Notes: generated by a model not told the origin, from the sequence alone. A DNA stretch of 64,000 bases from a virus (IMGVR_UViG_3300031576_000013:1-64000); one strand, 5' to 3'. Positions 38,916 through 48,900 are shown, counted from the stretch's first letter. Program-made: numbers and translations.

Positions 38916-39902
38916 TTAAGTTTGCACGGTTTCGCCGCTGTCGCCGTCGATCTGGGTATATTGAACCTCGCCTTCCGGGGCAAGCGGCGCAACGGCGAAC
39001 GGCTCCTCGACGGAAACTTCGACCCCCCGCACTTCGCAGGACGCCGTGAACGTCCGGATGTTGTGATCCGACGCCACGGAGGTGATCTGGGGGGGCGTAA
39101 CGAGATGCAAAACCAGATCGGCGTGTCCTTGGCTGGGGTCGTCGATGTTGAAAGGGACATGGAGGAAACGGCCTCTTTCGAAGAATTCTATCGTCGAGCC
39201 GATCATGTTGATCATCTCGATTTCCGAGTTCGTCGCCCCGATGAGCGTGTACGAAAGACGTGCGACGAAAGGAGGCATGATGCGATTGAAAGTTCCGTCG
39301 CCGTTGTCGATTTCCTTGGTCTCGTTGTGCCAGTACTCGAGATCGCGGGTGACCGTCGGCCCCTGGATGATCAAGACGGGGATCTTCGAGACGGCGATGA
39401 CGCCCGTGTCGGGGTCCGAAAAGTCGATATGAGTCGTGTGGACGACGTTGAGGAAGACGTGTTGACGCAGCGCGGCTATCAGAGCGCCAGACACCATCGT
39501 GAATGGACTGACACGCGCGGTAGGAGCGTCGGTCGTCTCGTGGACGATTGGCCGTTTGTACGTATAGACCGTCGTCAGCGTCGTCACGAACTCGCCTGCG
39601 ATCGGCAAGCCGGCGTCGTCCAGATTACGAATCGTCAACTTGACGGCAGCTAAGGGATCGTCGGTCGGCGCCGTGCGGAACGGCGGCGCTGTCACTTGCA
39701 GCTTCGTCGAGGAGATGACGTCGACGTTCGGCGCTGGCTCGCTGTCGAACTCGACGGCCACGCTGGGGTTGCGTGGTTCCGAAGGGCCGACCAACGGTTG
39801 AGGTAACGGCAGTCGAAAATTGGTGCCAGTGACGGTGACGATGTTTCCGCCACCCGTTGGCCCCTTCGTCGGAGCAACCGCTGTGAACGTCGGTATCGCC
39901 AT
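38916..39902 (-). CDS. IPT/TIG-domain neck or tail protein
   Basis: 328 residues. Residues 4-105 (FTAVAPTKGPTGGGNIVTVT, then ISSTKLQVTAPP) form an IPT/TIG Ig-like domain. The rest is beta-rich with a region like tail terminator or neck proteins (LSYTLIGATNSEIEMINMIG). It overlaps the virion-morphogenesis gene by one base and lies upstream of the sheath, so it is likely to be a head-tail junction or tail-completion component with an exposed Ig-like domain. Confidence 0.65.
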   Translation of the reverse strand: MAIPTFTAVAPTKGPTGGGNIVTVTGTNFRLPLPQPLVGPSEPRNPSVAVEFDSEPAPNVDVISSTKLQVTAPPFRTAPTDDPLAAVKLTIRNLDDAGLPIAGEFVTTLTTVYTYKRPIVHETTDAPTARVSPFTMVSGALIAALRQHVFLNVVHTTHIDFSDPDTGVIAVSKIPVLIIQGPTVTRDLEYWHNETKEIDNGDGTFNRIMPPFVARLSYTLIGATNSEIEMINMIGSTIEFFERGRFLHVPFNIDDPSQGHADLVLHLVTPPQITSVASDHNIRTFTASCEVRGVEVSVEEPFAVAPLAPEGEVQYTQIDGDSGETVQT

Positions 39903-40594
39903 TATCCGCGCGTCCGAATTCGCAAGCCAATCTGAGGACCAACTACGGTCTTAACAAAGTTCCGAAGGACCATCTTCAATTGCGGCGCCACGCGGTCGAA
40001 TCCCCGCGACCAAGCATTTCGCGCGGGTACTGTGACTTGAAACGTCCGCGCTTTCCAGTTTCGCTTCGTCGAGCGCACTCTCGCTCTCTTGGTCTTTCCG
40101 CCGCCTTTACCGCCTTTTCCTTCTCCGTAAACGATCTTCAGGTAATGGGCCATACGCGGGGTCAGCTTCACACGCCTTGTGAAACCCTTCGTATGGATCG
40201 CGGCCAGCTCGGCCATCGGAAGCTTTGAGTAATTGTGCGTTAAACCGAAGTAGCCGAGCTTGGTTTGGCGATCTCCAGGAATCAGACGGTACGAATTCAA
40301 GAGCTGCCCCGTCTGCCACAAGGGCGCGTCGTGGGTGACCGGCTTTCGTATCGGGAACACGCCCGGCTTTCCCAGTCGGCGAGTTGCCAGCGTTGCGTTG
40401 CTGAGCGGCGCCAAACCAAGGTTGTTCGTCTTCGTTCCTTCGACGATCGCGTTCCTTACTAGCGTTCCGATGCGTGTACCTGCTTCCCGAAACAAGCCCC
40501 GTTCGAATAAACGGGGGATCCCGCGCAACTTTCCAGCGATGTTCGGCGGATCCTCGCGAAGTTCCCCTCCGGCGTTCTTGAATATCGTCGCCAC
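39902..40594 (-). CDS. virion morphogenesis/tail completion protein (gpG/gp10-like)
   Basis: 230 residues. AGTRIGTLVRNAIVEGTKTN, PLSNATLATRRLGKPGVF, LWQTGQLLNSYRL and IHTKGF fit the phage virion-morphogenesis (Mu G, P2 S-type tail completion) family. A very basic Gly/Lys stretch (GEGKGGKGGGKTKRARVR) is unusual. It connects head and tail. Confidence 0.7.
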   Translation of the reverse strand: MATIFKNAGGELREDPPNIAGKLRGIPRLFERGLFREAGTRIGTLVRNAIVEGTKTNNLGLAPLSNATLATRRLGKPGVFPIRKPVTHDAPLWQTGQLLNSYRLIPGDRQTKLGYFGLTHNYSKLPMAELAAIHTKGFTRRVKLTPRMAHYLKIVYGEGKGGKGGGKTKRARVRSTKRNWKARTFQVTVPARNAWSRGFDRVAPQLKMVLRNFVKTVVGPQIGLRIRTRG

Positions 40595-41131
40595 TTAGAT
40601 CGTTCCCTCGTCGCGCTGACTCAAGAACGCTATGTGTAGATCGTAGCCATCTGGACCGAAACCCCATGATGCAGGCAACACCTGGTTGACGAACAACCCT
40701 TCCTTGCTTGGCAGTCGCAGCGCGATGACTCCGGGGACGTTGTGTTTTTCGAGCTTCTCGATCCTATCGCCCTTCTTGATCGTCACGTTCCCACTCGTCG
40801 GGTCGATGAGTCCTAGCGGCAAAAGATCCTTGCGATGGAACACGAGCGCCATCTCGCTACGCGGCAAGTCGCCCGCGAACGACTGTCGGAGCTCGTCGAA
40901 CTGCCCTGTCTCTACTTGGCAAGGGACTCGGACGGCCGCCATCTCTGTCCGCGTTGACTTTCGACCCTCGATCGACGCGCCTGCCTCCTCGTCATAAACG
41001 ATCGGCTCGCGAAACACGTCGCTGTAGCCCTTCGCCGAGGTCGGCGGCGCAGTCGCCCGTGTTCCCTCTGTGTCCAGCCTCAAGATCACCGCATCCACGA
41101 TGTTCAAGAGCAGCGGTACCCGAAAGATCAT
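40595..41131 (-). CDS. putative head-tail connector protein
   Basis: 178 residues; ATG directly after the ribosome-binding AGAGGGGG of a dispersed-repeat copy. Beta-rich with VPCQVETGQFDELRQSFAGD and MALVFHRKDLLPLGLID, like small head-closure proteins. It lies between the connector at 41164 and the morphogenesis protein. The family is not firmly recognised. Confidence 0.6.
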   Translation of the reverse strand: MIFRVPLLLNIVDAVILRLDTEGTRATAPPTSAKGYSDVFREPIVYDEEAGASIEGRKSTRTEMAAVRVPCQVETGQFDELRQSFAGDLPRSEMALVFHRKDLLPLGLIDPTSGNVTIKKGDRIEKLEKHNVPGVIALRLPSKEGLFVNQVLPASWGFGPDGYDLHIAFLSQRDEGTI

Positions 41132-41162
41132 GCCCCCTCTTCTGGGTTCCCCGATGGATTAC
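41131..41162 (+). repeat. dispersed repeat copy 13 (gene gap and ribosome-binding site)
   Basis: TGCCCCCTCTTCTGGGTTCC then CCGATGGATTAC. It fills the gap between the two connector genes and gives AGAGGGGG as ribosome-binding site to the gene at 41131. Confidence 0.92.
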
Positions 41163-41163
41163 T

Positions 41164-42240
41164 TTAAACCGCTCCGTAGTGCGGCGGGCGTACATAAGGG
41201 ATAAGCAGCTGGTCAATGAAGTCGTCGCCGGTCAAACCGCCGAACGACCCGCGCCCTCCGATTCCACCACCGCCCGTACGTCCGAACGAGATCGCTTGAT
41301 CGCGCGTCTTCGCGCTGCGTACGCTGCTAGGCGCGGTGATGAATGGATCTTGTCCGAAGGGATCTTGTAGGTTGCGGGTTGCGAAGGCGCCCACGGCGGT
41401 CGTGATGTCGGTCGGAGTTTTGCCCAGCGGACCGCCGTCGGGATCGGTGTATCCCCATACTCCGGTGACGAAGATTCCCTGCGAAGACAGCGGGAAGAAT
41501 TCGGTCGACTGGAACAGAATGCCTTCAAAGCGTTCGATCTCGATACGGGGATCGTCACGATCGTCGGGATCGAGGAGCCCTCCGAGGTGGCGGTTGTAGA
41601 CGCGCAAGCCGTCCAGCGACACTTCGGTCAAAGACGCTTCGATGCCAGTCACGCCGGTTTCGATTTCTACTTTGTTGATCCCGACGATCGGGTGCTGGGG
41701 CATGAGGCGCCGATTTCCGCGCCCGTCGAGCTTGAACAGGCGATATCGCGGCTCGAAGAAACGGCCGGTCAGGAGCTCGACTTTTCTTGAAGCGCGATCG
41801 ACGAATTCTTGAATCGCCCCGACGGACTGTTCCGTGAACAGCGCGTTGGTCTTCAAGGTAACCGAGTCGAGATACCCAACATACGCAGCCCCTCGAGAGA
41901 ACTTGTTCTTGTCGACGACCTCGAAGCGTTGCCGGAACTCGAATTCCGTTGAGGTGCTGGTTTCTTTGTACTTCCAGCGGATCTCGTGGGTGCCCGCCCT
42001 GAAGCCGGTCGCGGCGAAGTTTGCATGGTACACGCCAAGGGCGATACGCACTCCGACGGGGTCGGGTGAGAGATCAAGCGTCGCTTCCGGGATCTTCTCG
42101 ATCGCCGCGCCGGCCGGAGGGATCTCAAAAACGCTCCGTTTCAGCGAGAATATGTCGATCAGCTTGCCGTCACGCTGAAACGCAAAGAACAGCGTTGGAT
42201 TTGCGCAGTTTATCGTCTCGTCCTGTGCGACGGCAGGCAT
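41164..42240 (-). CDS. head-tail connector/adaptor protein
   Basis: 358 residues. An N-terminal beta domain (to about 120) is followed by an adaptor domain: AIQEFVDRASRKVELLTGRF, HPIVGINKVEIETG and IFVTGVWGYTDPDGGPLG with TPTDITTAV, the pattern of HK97 gp6/SPP1 gp15-type adaptors. A Gly-rich end follows. The adaptor ring would sit under the portal. Confidence 0.7.
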   Translation of the reverse strand: MPAVAQDETINCANPTLFFAFQRDGKLIDIFSLKRSVFEIPPAGAAIEKIPEATLDLSPDPVGVRIALGVYHANFAATGFRAGTHEIRWKYKETSTSTEFEFRQRFEVVDKNKFSRGAAYVGYLDSVTLKTNALFTEQSVGAIQEFVDRASRKVELLTGRFFEPRYRLFKLDGRGNRRLMPQHPIVGINKVEIETGVTGIEASLTEVSLDGLRVYNRHLGGLLDPDDRDDPRIEIERFEGILFQSTEFFPLSSQGIFVTGVWGYTDPDGGPLGKTPTDITTAVGAFATRNLQDPFGQDPFITAPSSVRSAKTRDQAISFGRTGGGGIGGRGSFGGLTGDDFIDQLLIPYVRPPHYGAV

Positions 42241-42250
42241 GTGTGCAACT

Positions 42251-42577
42251 TTACCATTTGCGGGGTTGGCTCAACGTGATCTTCTTGATCCTGCGCACCG
42301 CCGACGCGAACTTCGCGGATTCCGAGTTCACGAAATCGATTGCGAGCTGTTCAACACGGTTGTCTGGATCCAAGAACCGGAACATGAATTCCCGCTCATC
42401 GCGATAGGATTCGGCAAGCGGCAAATCCCTCATTGAGAGGTAGGACGCGAGGTCGAGATCGTAGACTTCGACTTTGTTGTTGCCGATGACACTCCAACCC
42501 CGGGAACGATCGACGCGGGTGCCCGCCCGAAAGGGCGGAGATTCACTCCCGTTTGGCTGACGCGGTGCGTTCACCAC
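42251..42577 (-). CDS. small DUF5659-like protein
   Basis: 108 residues; GTG start, but the first 35 residues look poorly conserved, so a later start is possible. VYDLDLASYLSMRDLPL and FMFRFLDPDNRVEQLAIDFV resemble the small DUF5659-type proteins found in phage head clusters. Function unknown. Confidence 0.55.
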   Translation of the reverse strand: MVNAPRQPNGSESPPFRAGTRVDRSRGWSVIGNNKVEVYDLDLASYLSMRDLPLAESYRDEREFMFRFLDPDNRVEQLAIDFVNSESAKFASAVRRIKKITLSQPRKW

Positions 42578-42585
42578 GCACCGCT

Positions 42586-43005
42586 TTAGCGCAGGTCTGC
42601 GGTCGACAAGTCGCTGGACTCATCTACGTCCAGCCGGCTTGGAATCGCCGCCTCACGCGCAATTGGCGCAGCGACAGCGGGCTCGGGCTTCACAGTCAGG
42701 TCCACTGCCGTGCGTTCGCCGGGCTTGGCGACCGTCTCCGACATGACGCCAAGCGCCACAAGGCGGCGTTCCTCTTCCTTGACGTCAATCACTTTCTTCT
42801 CGTCCGCATCGACGATGTCGAACGCTGCTGCACCGGCATCCTGTTTGATCTGCTTCAGTTTTGCGGCCATCTCCGGGGTGACCTTGTACCAAGTGGGGCG
42901 ATCCCCGCCTTGGTAAAGATTTCCGCCGAAGTGCAGCCGTCGGAGCCGCAAGCCGAGTCGCGGTGCGTAGGGCTTAAGTCGCGCGAACAGTTCGATGTTT
43001 GCCAT
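42586..43005 (-). CDS. unknown protein in the head operon
   Basis: 139 residues from ATG at 43005, with AGGAGGTCAAGGAA just before it. An ordered N-terminus (FGGNLYQGGDRPTWYKVTPE) is followed by a Pro/Ala/Glu-rich tail. It is the first gene after the terminator behind the capsid genes. No family is recognised. Confidence 0.65.
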   Translation of the reverse strand: MANIELFARLKPYAPRLGLRLRRLHFGGNLYQGGDRPTWYKVTPEMAAKLKQIKQDAGAAAFDIVDADEKKVIDVKEEERRLVALGVMSETVAKPGERTAVDLTVKPEPAVAAPIAREAAIPSRLDVDESSDLSTADLR

Positions 43006-43030
43006 TTCCTTGACCTCCTGCACCAAACAC

Positions 43031-43073
43031 TAAAATAAAAAGGCTCGCCGGTCAACGACCAGCGAGCCTTTTC
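43031..43073 (-). terminator. intrinsic terminator after capsid genes
   Basis: AAAAGGCTCGC pairs with GCGAGCCTTTT over 11 bp, with an inner GGTC/GACC stem. On the minus strand TTTTTATTTTAG follows. It stands 18 bp after the small gene at 43091-43315, closing the protease-scaffold-capsid group. Because more virion genes follow in the same direction, it is probably leaky and keeps capsid mRNA high. Confidence 0.85.
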
Positions 43074-43090
43074 TCAACCGCGATGGGCGG

Positions 43091-43315
43091 TTAGCCCTTG
43101 ATCGTGGTCAGGGCTGCGGGAGTCAGCGTCGAGGCGTAGTTGGTGTCCATCACACCGGCGTCCGCGTCGAGCTTTGCGAGCAAGGAAATGAGCTTCGAAC
43201 GAAGCTCGGTCAAGTCGTCGGCGACATCGCGGAACGAATCCGCGAGTTCCGGCGTTCCGTAACCGGGCTGCTGTCCGACGCCGCCGCTGAAGGAGTCGGT
43301 CTTGATGGTTGCCAT
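43091..43315 (-). CDS. small head-operon protein
   Basis: 74 residues with AAGGAG 6 bases before the ATG, one of the strongest sites in the window, so it is probably made in quantity. N-terminus Gly-rich (DSFSGGVGQQPGYGTPEL), then a helix (VADDLTELRSKLISLLAKL). A minor capsid or decoration role is likely. Confidence 0.65.
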   Translation of the reverse strand: MATIKTDSFSGGVGQQPGYGTPELADSFRDVADDLTELRSKLISLLAKLDADAGVMDTNYASTLTPAALTTIKG

Positions 43316-43324
43316 GTGCGCTCC

Positions 43325-43654
43325 TTACGAAGCGTTGACGACAACCTCGACCGTGATGGTCGAGAGATCGGTCGTCGCCGCTACTTCGCCGGTGCCGTCG
43401 GCCTTGTTTGCCATCAGCTTGTCGCTCACGCGGTTGTACCCGTAGTGCCGCGTGTCGAGCGCCCCGCCCGTCGTGACCTTGCCGACGGCAAGCACCGGTC
43501 CGATCGTCTTCCCCGCACCCACCTGAGCCTGCAAGCCGAGTGCGTATCCACCAGTTGGATAGGATGCGTCGAGGACGACGTTGAATCGCTTCGTGAAGGA
43601 CGGCGCGGAAGGAATCCCGCCGAACGAATCTGGGGTCGTGACTGCGATTGCCAT
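43325..43654 (-). CDS. putative capsid decoration protein
   Basis: 109 residues with AGGAAACGGAG upstream, directly after the major capsid gene. A beta-rich protein (FNVVLDASYPTGGYALGLQ ... TVEVVVNAS), like small head-fibre or head-stabilising proteins found in this position. Assignment is by place, size and composition. Confidence 0.6.
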   Translation of the reverse strand: MAIAVTTPDSFGGIPSAPSFTKRFNVVLDASYPTGGYALGLQAQVGAGKTIGPVLAVGKVTTGGALDTRHYGYNRVSDKLMANKADGTGEVAATTDLSTITVEVVVNAS

Positions 43655-43680
43655 GTTCGCTTTCTCCGTTTCCTGTGCGG

Positions 43681-44610
43681 TTAGACGCCGAAGACGCCAG
43701 TTGCCTTGACCACTGCGGGCTCGTGCATGTACTTCACGTCAAGCCGCAGCGAGACGACCGTGATCACCTGACCCGCCGAGATGTCCTCGCCCATGCGGAC
43801 GCGAACCTGACGATGGAACCCGAGGACGAAGTTCTTCGGGTCCGCAAGCAAGACGACGGTTTCGTTCGTACCGGCGCCGAGCGCGTCTGGAAACTCCGGG
43901 ACGCCGACGACGTCGTAGTCCTGGTACTTCGCGTCGGCTTGCGTTGCCAGCTGGATGTCGCCAAGGCTCGTCGCGCGGTTCGCGAGAGAGTCCTTGTAGT
44001 CGACTTTTGCCTGACGGTTCGTGAAGTAGGTGAGCGGCCCGGTCGAGAACTCGTCGGGCAGCGTCTTCAGCATGTCGCGGAGCACGTTCTTGGAGAGCGT
44101 GACACCGCCAGCCACAACGACGTTCGTGACTGCGTGCTTGATGAAACCGTCGAGTACCGCGAGGAGCGCGTCCGCCGACAGGGTGTCACCTTGCGCGATC
44201 AGGAAGTCCACGTCGCGAGCCACGGCTTCCGCCAGGGTCTCTGTGATCGTGTCCTTGTACGAACCGCGCTCGATCTGATCCTCGAGCACCTCGTCCGAGA
44301 TCCGAACCTCGGCCTTCACGAGCTTTGCGTCGAGCTCGATGAAGCTGAGATCGGGCCTTGAACGCTGCGCCACCGCGAGGGCCTCGTTCTCCACGCCCGG
44401 CTTGAGCACGCGCGAGCCGAAACGATGCTTGTCGCGTCGCTCCTTCGGACTCGCCATCGGTGTGACCATGATCCGCTTCATCAGTTCTGCGGATTTGATC
44501 ATCACTCGGAAGAAGCGATCCGCCTGCCTCGGAACGAGCAAGCCACCGGCGGCAAGGCCGGCTGTGTCGAGATCTGCCTTTTGCAGCAAGACCCTGTTGT
44601 CGGTTGGCAT
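43681..44610 (-). CDS. major capsid protein (HK97 fold)
   Basis: 309 residues with AGAGGAG upstream. LDTAGLAAGGLLVPRQADRF (about 14-33), FIELDAKLVKAEVRISDEVL, DVDFLIAQGD and VLLADPKNFVLGFHRQVRV are typical of HK97-fold capsid proteins of P2/XkdG-like sort. Its place after scaffold and protease and before a terminator agrees. Confidence 0.9.
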   Translation of the reverse strand: MPTDNRVLLQKADLDTAGLAAGGLLVPRQADRFFRVMIKSAELMKRIMVTPMASPKERRDKHRFGSRVLKPGVENEALAVAQRSRPDLSFIELDAKLVKAEVRISDEVLEDQIERGSYKDTITETLAEAVARDVDFLIAQGDTLSADALLAVLDGFIKHAVTNVVVAGGVTLSKNVLRDMLKTLPDEFSTGPLTYFTNRQAKVDYKDSLANRATSLGDIQLATQADAKYQDYDVVGVPEFPDALGAGTNETVVLLADPKNFVLGFHRQVRVRMGEDISAGQVITVVSLRLDVKYMHEPAVVKATGVFGV

Positions 44611-44684
44611 CTTTTTGCGCTCCTCTAGGACGGTTGATTTACCGTGAAAACTGCTGACCTCGACCTGTTCGTAATTTCACGCAA

Positions 44685-45941
44685 TTACGCGTTGTAGTCA
44701 AGAGGGAAAAGTCGGGATTCCGAAGACCCGTTCATTTCGGGCGAAGTGACACGATCGCCGGGTCGTGCTTCGGCCTTGGTAAGCGCCTGGCGAAGATCGC
44801 CGTTCGACTTTTTGAGCGTGGCAAGTTCGGAATTGAGCGGTTCGACTGCCTTCGCCACGGCTTCGTTGATCATGCGTTCGGCTTCGCTGGCACTGATGCC
44901 CGGCTCTTTCTTTGCAGTTGCGGAGGGGTATTTCGAAGCGAGTCCCATGAGCAGCGTGTGGATCGCTTTCAGCTCACGCATTTCCTTTGCCGACGGCGCA
45001 TCCATGCTCTTCACGCGGTTGGCAAGAGACAGCGCGCGTTCTGCGGCTTCGGTCAAAATACGCGACATACGACCCGCGCGCTTTTCGACGACCGAGTCAT
45101 CGAGGGCGCCCAGAATTGCGCCGATCAGTTGCTGGAGCGAATCCATGTCGGTCGCGTCGATCATCACGCCCCCACGAGGGAACACGCCGTCGAGCTTCTT
45201 CGCGAGTTCGGTGATTGCTTCCTGCGTTGGCGCATCGGCGCTCGTGCTGGCCGACGCAAGCGCCTTCGCCACTTCCTCGATGTCGGCGCCGAGAGTCGCG
45301 CCGCTTTGTGTCGAATCCGGTTCTGGCTTTACCGGCGGTGGAGTCACCGTTTCGGTGCTCGTCGAAGCCGCATCCGATTCAGTCTTCGACATCGCTGCCG
45401 GCGCAGGGTACTTCTCTTTCACACCGGCGATCAACTTCCCGATCGCGGCGATCTCGGCGAGCAGCTTCCCGAAGTCACCTTCAGGCATTTTCTCGCCGCC
45501 GGCCTCTTTCAGCTTGTTGATCACCGAGGTCAAGCGCTCGAGCCCTTCGGTGAGCGTCGTCAACGCGACGGCGTCTTCCATCTTCGCCGAGTCCATCGCG
45601 TGAGTTGCGTCGTGTTCGTTTTTCGCGATGACGGCTGGATACGCATCTTCGATCTTACTCAGGCTGATCGAAACCTCGTGTGCTTCGTCGACGAGCGCTT
45701 TCTGTGTTGCCTCGTTTGCGTCCTTCAACTTGGTCACGATCGAGGTCAGACGCTCCAGGTTCTCAGCCAGCGTGGTAACGGTCTGAGAAACTGCTTTTTC
45801 AGTTAGCATGGAATTTTCTCCTTCGCGCTTTCTCAAAAGGAAACGTCGTTTGTTCGCGGCTCGATCAACCAAGGAAACCTCCTCGATCTCGAAATCACGT
45901 AGACGTGAGACTGACGGTTTCGTTTTGGATGTCAAGTTCAT
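44685..45941 (-). CDS. capsid assembly scaffold with protease-like N-terminal tag
   Basis: 418 residues. The first 40 residues (EIEEVSLVDRAANKRRFLLR) are the segment that ends many Xkdf-type prohead proteases. The rest is repeated coiled coil (LTTLTEGLERLTSVINKLKE and NLERLTSIVTKLKDANEA are similar copies), as in scaffolds. Normally this is the C-terminal half of the protease-scaffold fusion; here it is a separate gene 47 bp after the protease-bearing fusion. It should be removed after prohead assembly. Confidence 0.75.
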   Translation of the reverse strand: MNLTSKTKPSVSRLRDFEIEEVSLVDRAANKRRFLLRKREGENSMLTEKAVSQTVTTLAENLERLTSIVTKLKDANEATQKALVDEAHEVSISLSKIEDAYPAVIAKNEHDATHAMDSAKMEDAVALTTLTEGLERLTSVINKLKEAGGEKMPEGDFGKLLAEIAAIGKLIAGVKEKYPAPAAMSKTESDAASTSTETVTPPPVKPEPDSTQSGATLGADIEEVAKALASASTSADAPTQEAITELAKKLDGVFPRGGVMIDATDMDSLQQLIGAILGALDDSVVEKRAGRMSRILTEAAERALSLANRVKSMDAPSAKEMRELKAIHTLLMGLASKYPSATAKKEPGISASEAERMINEAVAKAVEPLNSELATLKKSNGDLRQALTKAEARPGDRVTSPEMNGSSESRLFPLDYNA

Positions 45942-45988
45942 TGATCTCGACGACTTCCTGTTAGCTTACCGCGCCTTGATGCGCGGTT

Positions 45989-48900
45989 TCAAGTAACAAA
46001 TGGCGCGGCCAAAATCGAGTAGACCGGATCCGCCTCCTTGATCGCGGTTCCACCTATCGACCATCCGGTAAATTCCCCCCGTTTTACGGCTTCCCACAGC
46101 TCGTCGTCGACGATTCGTGCCGCAAGCAACCAAGTACCTTTTTTTACTGGCTGCTCTGCAACCGTGAAGTCTAGCGGTGCGAGATACGATTCGAGGATCT
46201 TTACGCGACCATCAATCAATTTTCGGTGCATCAAACCGATATGGCCGTAGCGCTCCATGAACCCATGCGCTGCTTTGCGAATCTCGTCGGAGGAATAAAC
46301 GTCGTTCTGCGCGTCGACGGTCTCGGGTTCGAGAACGATTCCCAAGACGTAACGCTCCTCCTTCGCGGTTTCTTCGGCCTTGAACAGCTTGACCGCGTGT
46401 GTCCAGGGGCGAAGCTCCAGTTTTGAAACCGGCGTCGACGAGGATGTCGCTTCTTTCTCGACGATCTTTTCGTAGTCGCGTCGAAGCGCGTCGCAGATTC
46501 GATGGGCGGCTTCTTCGTCGTGGCCTCGCGTCTTTTGATCGGCTACGCAAGCCTCGAAATTAGCGAAGCCGGCGAAGGGTTTTTCGATCTCGACAGAAAC
46601 CTTCGCTTGCAATTGACATCCGAGATCCCAGAGCGGGGGAGGCGGTTCGGAAGCGCGCTTCTTGATTTCGTCGGGGTTGAGCATCGCGACGACTTCGTTG
46701 ACCGTCATCGGTGCCTCGTCGGTGACATCGATCACCGTTGGGGTGAATCCCGTGATCTTCCACTTGCCGGCTGTCATGCGGTTGAAGAGCACCTCCGTCA
46801 CTTCGATGCGTAGAACATCGCCCGATTCGGCCTTCACCTTGCTGTTGAAGGATTTGCCCGCCGGAGCATATTTTTTCCCGGCGAGCTCGATCAAGTTGGG
46901 CCAGTTGCCTTGTTCCTTCTCGGGAATTGGTCCGAAGGCGTAGAAATAGTTGAAGACGCCCGGCGAATCCTTGACCGGGTGCTTGTCGTAGACGATTCCG
47001 CGCACCTCGCGAATCAGCTTGATCTTCGCCCAACCGTCGCTTTCGCCTCCAAGAGAGTAGGTCGCATTCGCGGATTTGAGCATCGCGCCTTCGGAGCCTG
47101 GCGAGGCGGCTGCCTTCGCGATCAACGAGTCCAGGCTCTCATGCGTTCTCGCTGTGCCCAGCGCCGGTACGAGTTTGATGCGGCTGCTTTGACGCTTGTT
47201 GAGGAACGCTTCCAGCAAACGGCGGCGTTCGGCTTGATCTTTTTGCGTGATGTTTCCCTCGTCGGGCAAATACAGCGCGTCGAAAATTTGTAGTTGGACG
47301 TTTGCGTCGTCGACTACTCCGGTCCCTCGGAACCTGGCCAAGTCCCTGCGGGGCGTGGCGGCGCCGTCGACGAACTCCATGAATTCTGCATCGAGCACGA
47401 ATGGCCCAGGGAGTTTTGCCAGCTCGGCCGTGACGCCGGGCCAGTTCTTCATGTAGTTGCGCTGCTCGGTTTTCCGCGAAAAGAACTCTTCGGTGATAAT
47501 GAAAACGCGGTCGCCATCTTTCTGAAGGGCGACGCGAAAACCGTTCAGTTTCGGTTCGACGAGGATTCCGCTGTCGAGCAACGCGCCGGTTGCGAAGTCT
47601 TCGTGCAGCCGATCGAGCTCACCACCACGAAACTCGTTCGTCTTTCGGGCTGCGACCTTCATAGGCTTGAAGACCGCGAGCGGCTTCAGCTCCTTCCGAT
47701 CCCCACCTTTGTCGTCGGCGTCCTTGATCTTTCGCGGATCCCAAATCTGGACGTCCTCGATCACCGTCCCGTCTTGTAGAGAGACGTCGCGCACCTCGTG
47801 CGCCTTTGTGATCTTCTCACCGGGGACAGCGCGTGAAGGTTGTTTTCCGCGCTCCCATTGCCACAAATCACCGGCTTCCTCTTCGGCAACCAGCACAAAT
47901 ACCCCGTCATCGGAGACATCCGCTAGATCGCCTCCGCGTACACGGATCTTCTTGAACTGGCGTTGGTCATCTAGAAATTCGATCTTGCCCCTTGACAGAA
48001 TTCGCATCTGCGACGGCGTATTCTTCGAGGGATTGAATTCAACGCCGTGGACCTTTTCGCCGGGCGGCGCATCCCCTTCATAGGCAAGCAGCTTGTCGGC
48101 CTCCACGTTCGTGAGCGCACGGCGAATCACTGCGATCTTGTCGTTCTCGAAGGGGTCGCCTTCGAGTTGAAAATCCTCGATCTCATTCTCGCCGCGCTTG
48201 ATGAACAGGTGAAACACCTGCGAGGAAGGCGCGGCACGGATCACGACCTGGCCCTTGAACCGTTGCCACGTCAGCGTGTAGGGCGCTGCCTTCAATTGCT
48301 TGAGCAGTCGCGTAGCGTTTTCCGTAGCTATGGTTGCCGCGATCCGGTCCATAGCTTCTTCCACGGTCCGCGCCTCGACGATCTCCGGCGCGATGTCGGC
48401 TGAAGGCCAAAACTTCTTGGTCTTCAAGGTCAGTCGGAAATCGCGGTTGATCTGTACGGTCTCAGCCGTCACGAGATGAGCTTCGATCAATGCGTTGCGG
48501 GTCGCTTCGACCTCTGATGGCTTATCCTTTTCCCAGTAACGAAATTCAGGCGGAATCGCGTTCTTGATTCCGAGCGGAAGCGCGGATCGGCCCTTCGGAG
48601 GGAGTGTCTTCGTTGCAATCGCGCGGCGCCGCAGAACGCTGGGCGTCAGATCCTTGTTGAACATCGCAACCCAGAAAGCTTCGCCCTCCCGGGTGCGCCG
48701 GCCCGTCTCGACTTCTTCTTCGGACGCGTCCCCTCGGCCCACGAGTAATCTAAAAGTCAGCAGCCCATGAAATTTTTGATCGCCTTCGACGGCGTACTCG
48801 GCAAAGAACGGCTTGAGAATCAGGTGTGTGACTTGCGGGCGTGCGATTCGAACGATCACGCCTTCCTCCTCGGCGGTTGCGCCCACTTCGCCCGCCTCGA

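Noticed and set aside
44670-44689. Hairpin CGTAATT/AATTACG at the scaffold stop as terminator
   Set aside because: Seven-base AT-rich stem, no T tract, and the capsid gene with a strong ribosome-binding site follows at once.
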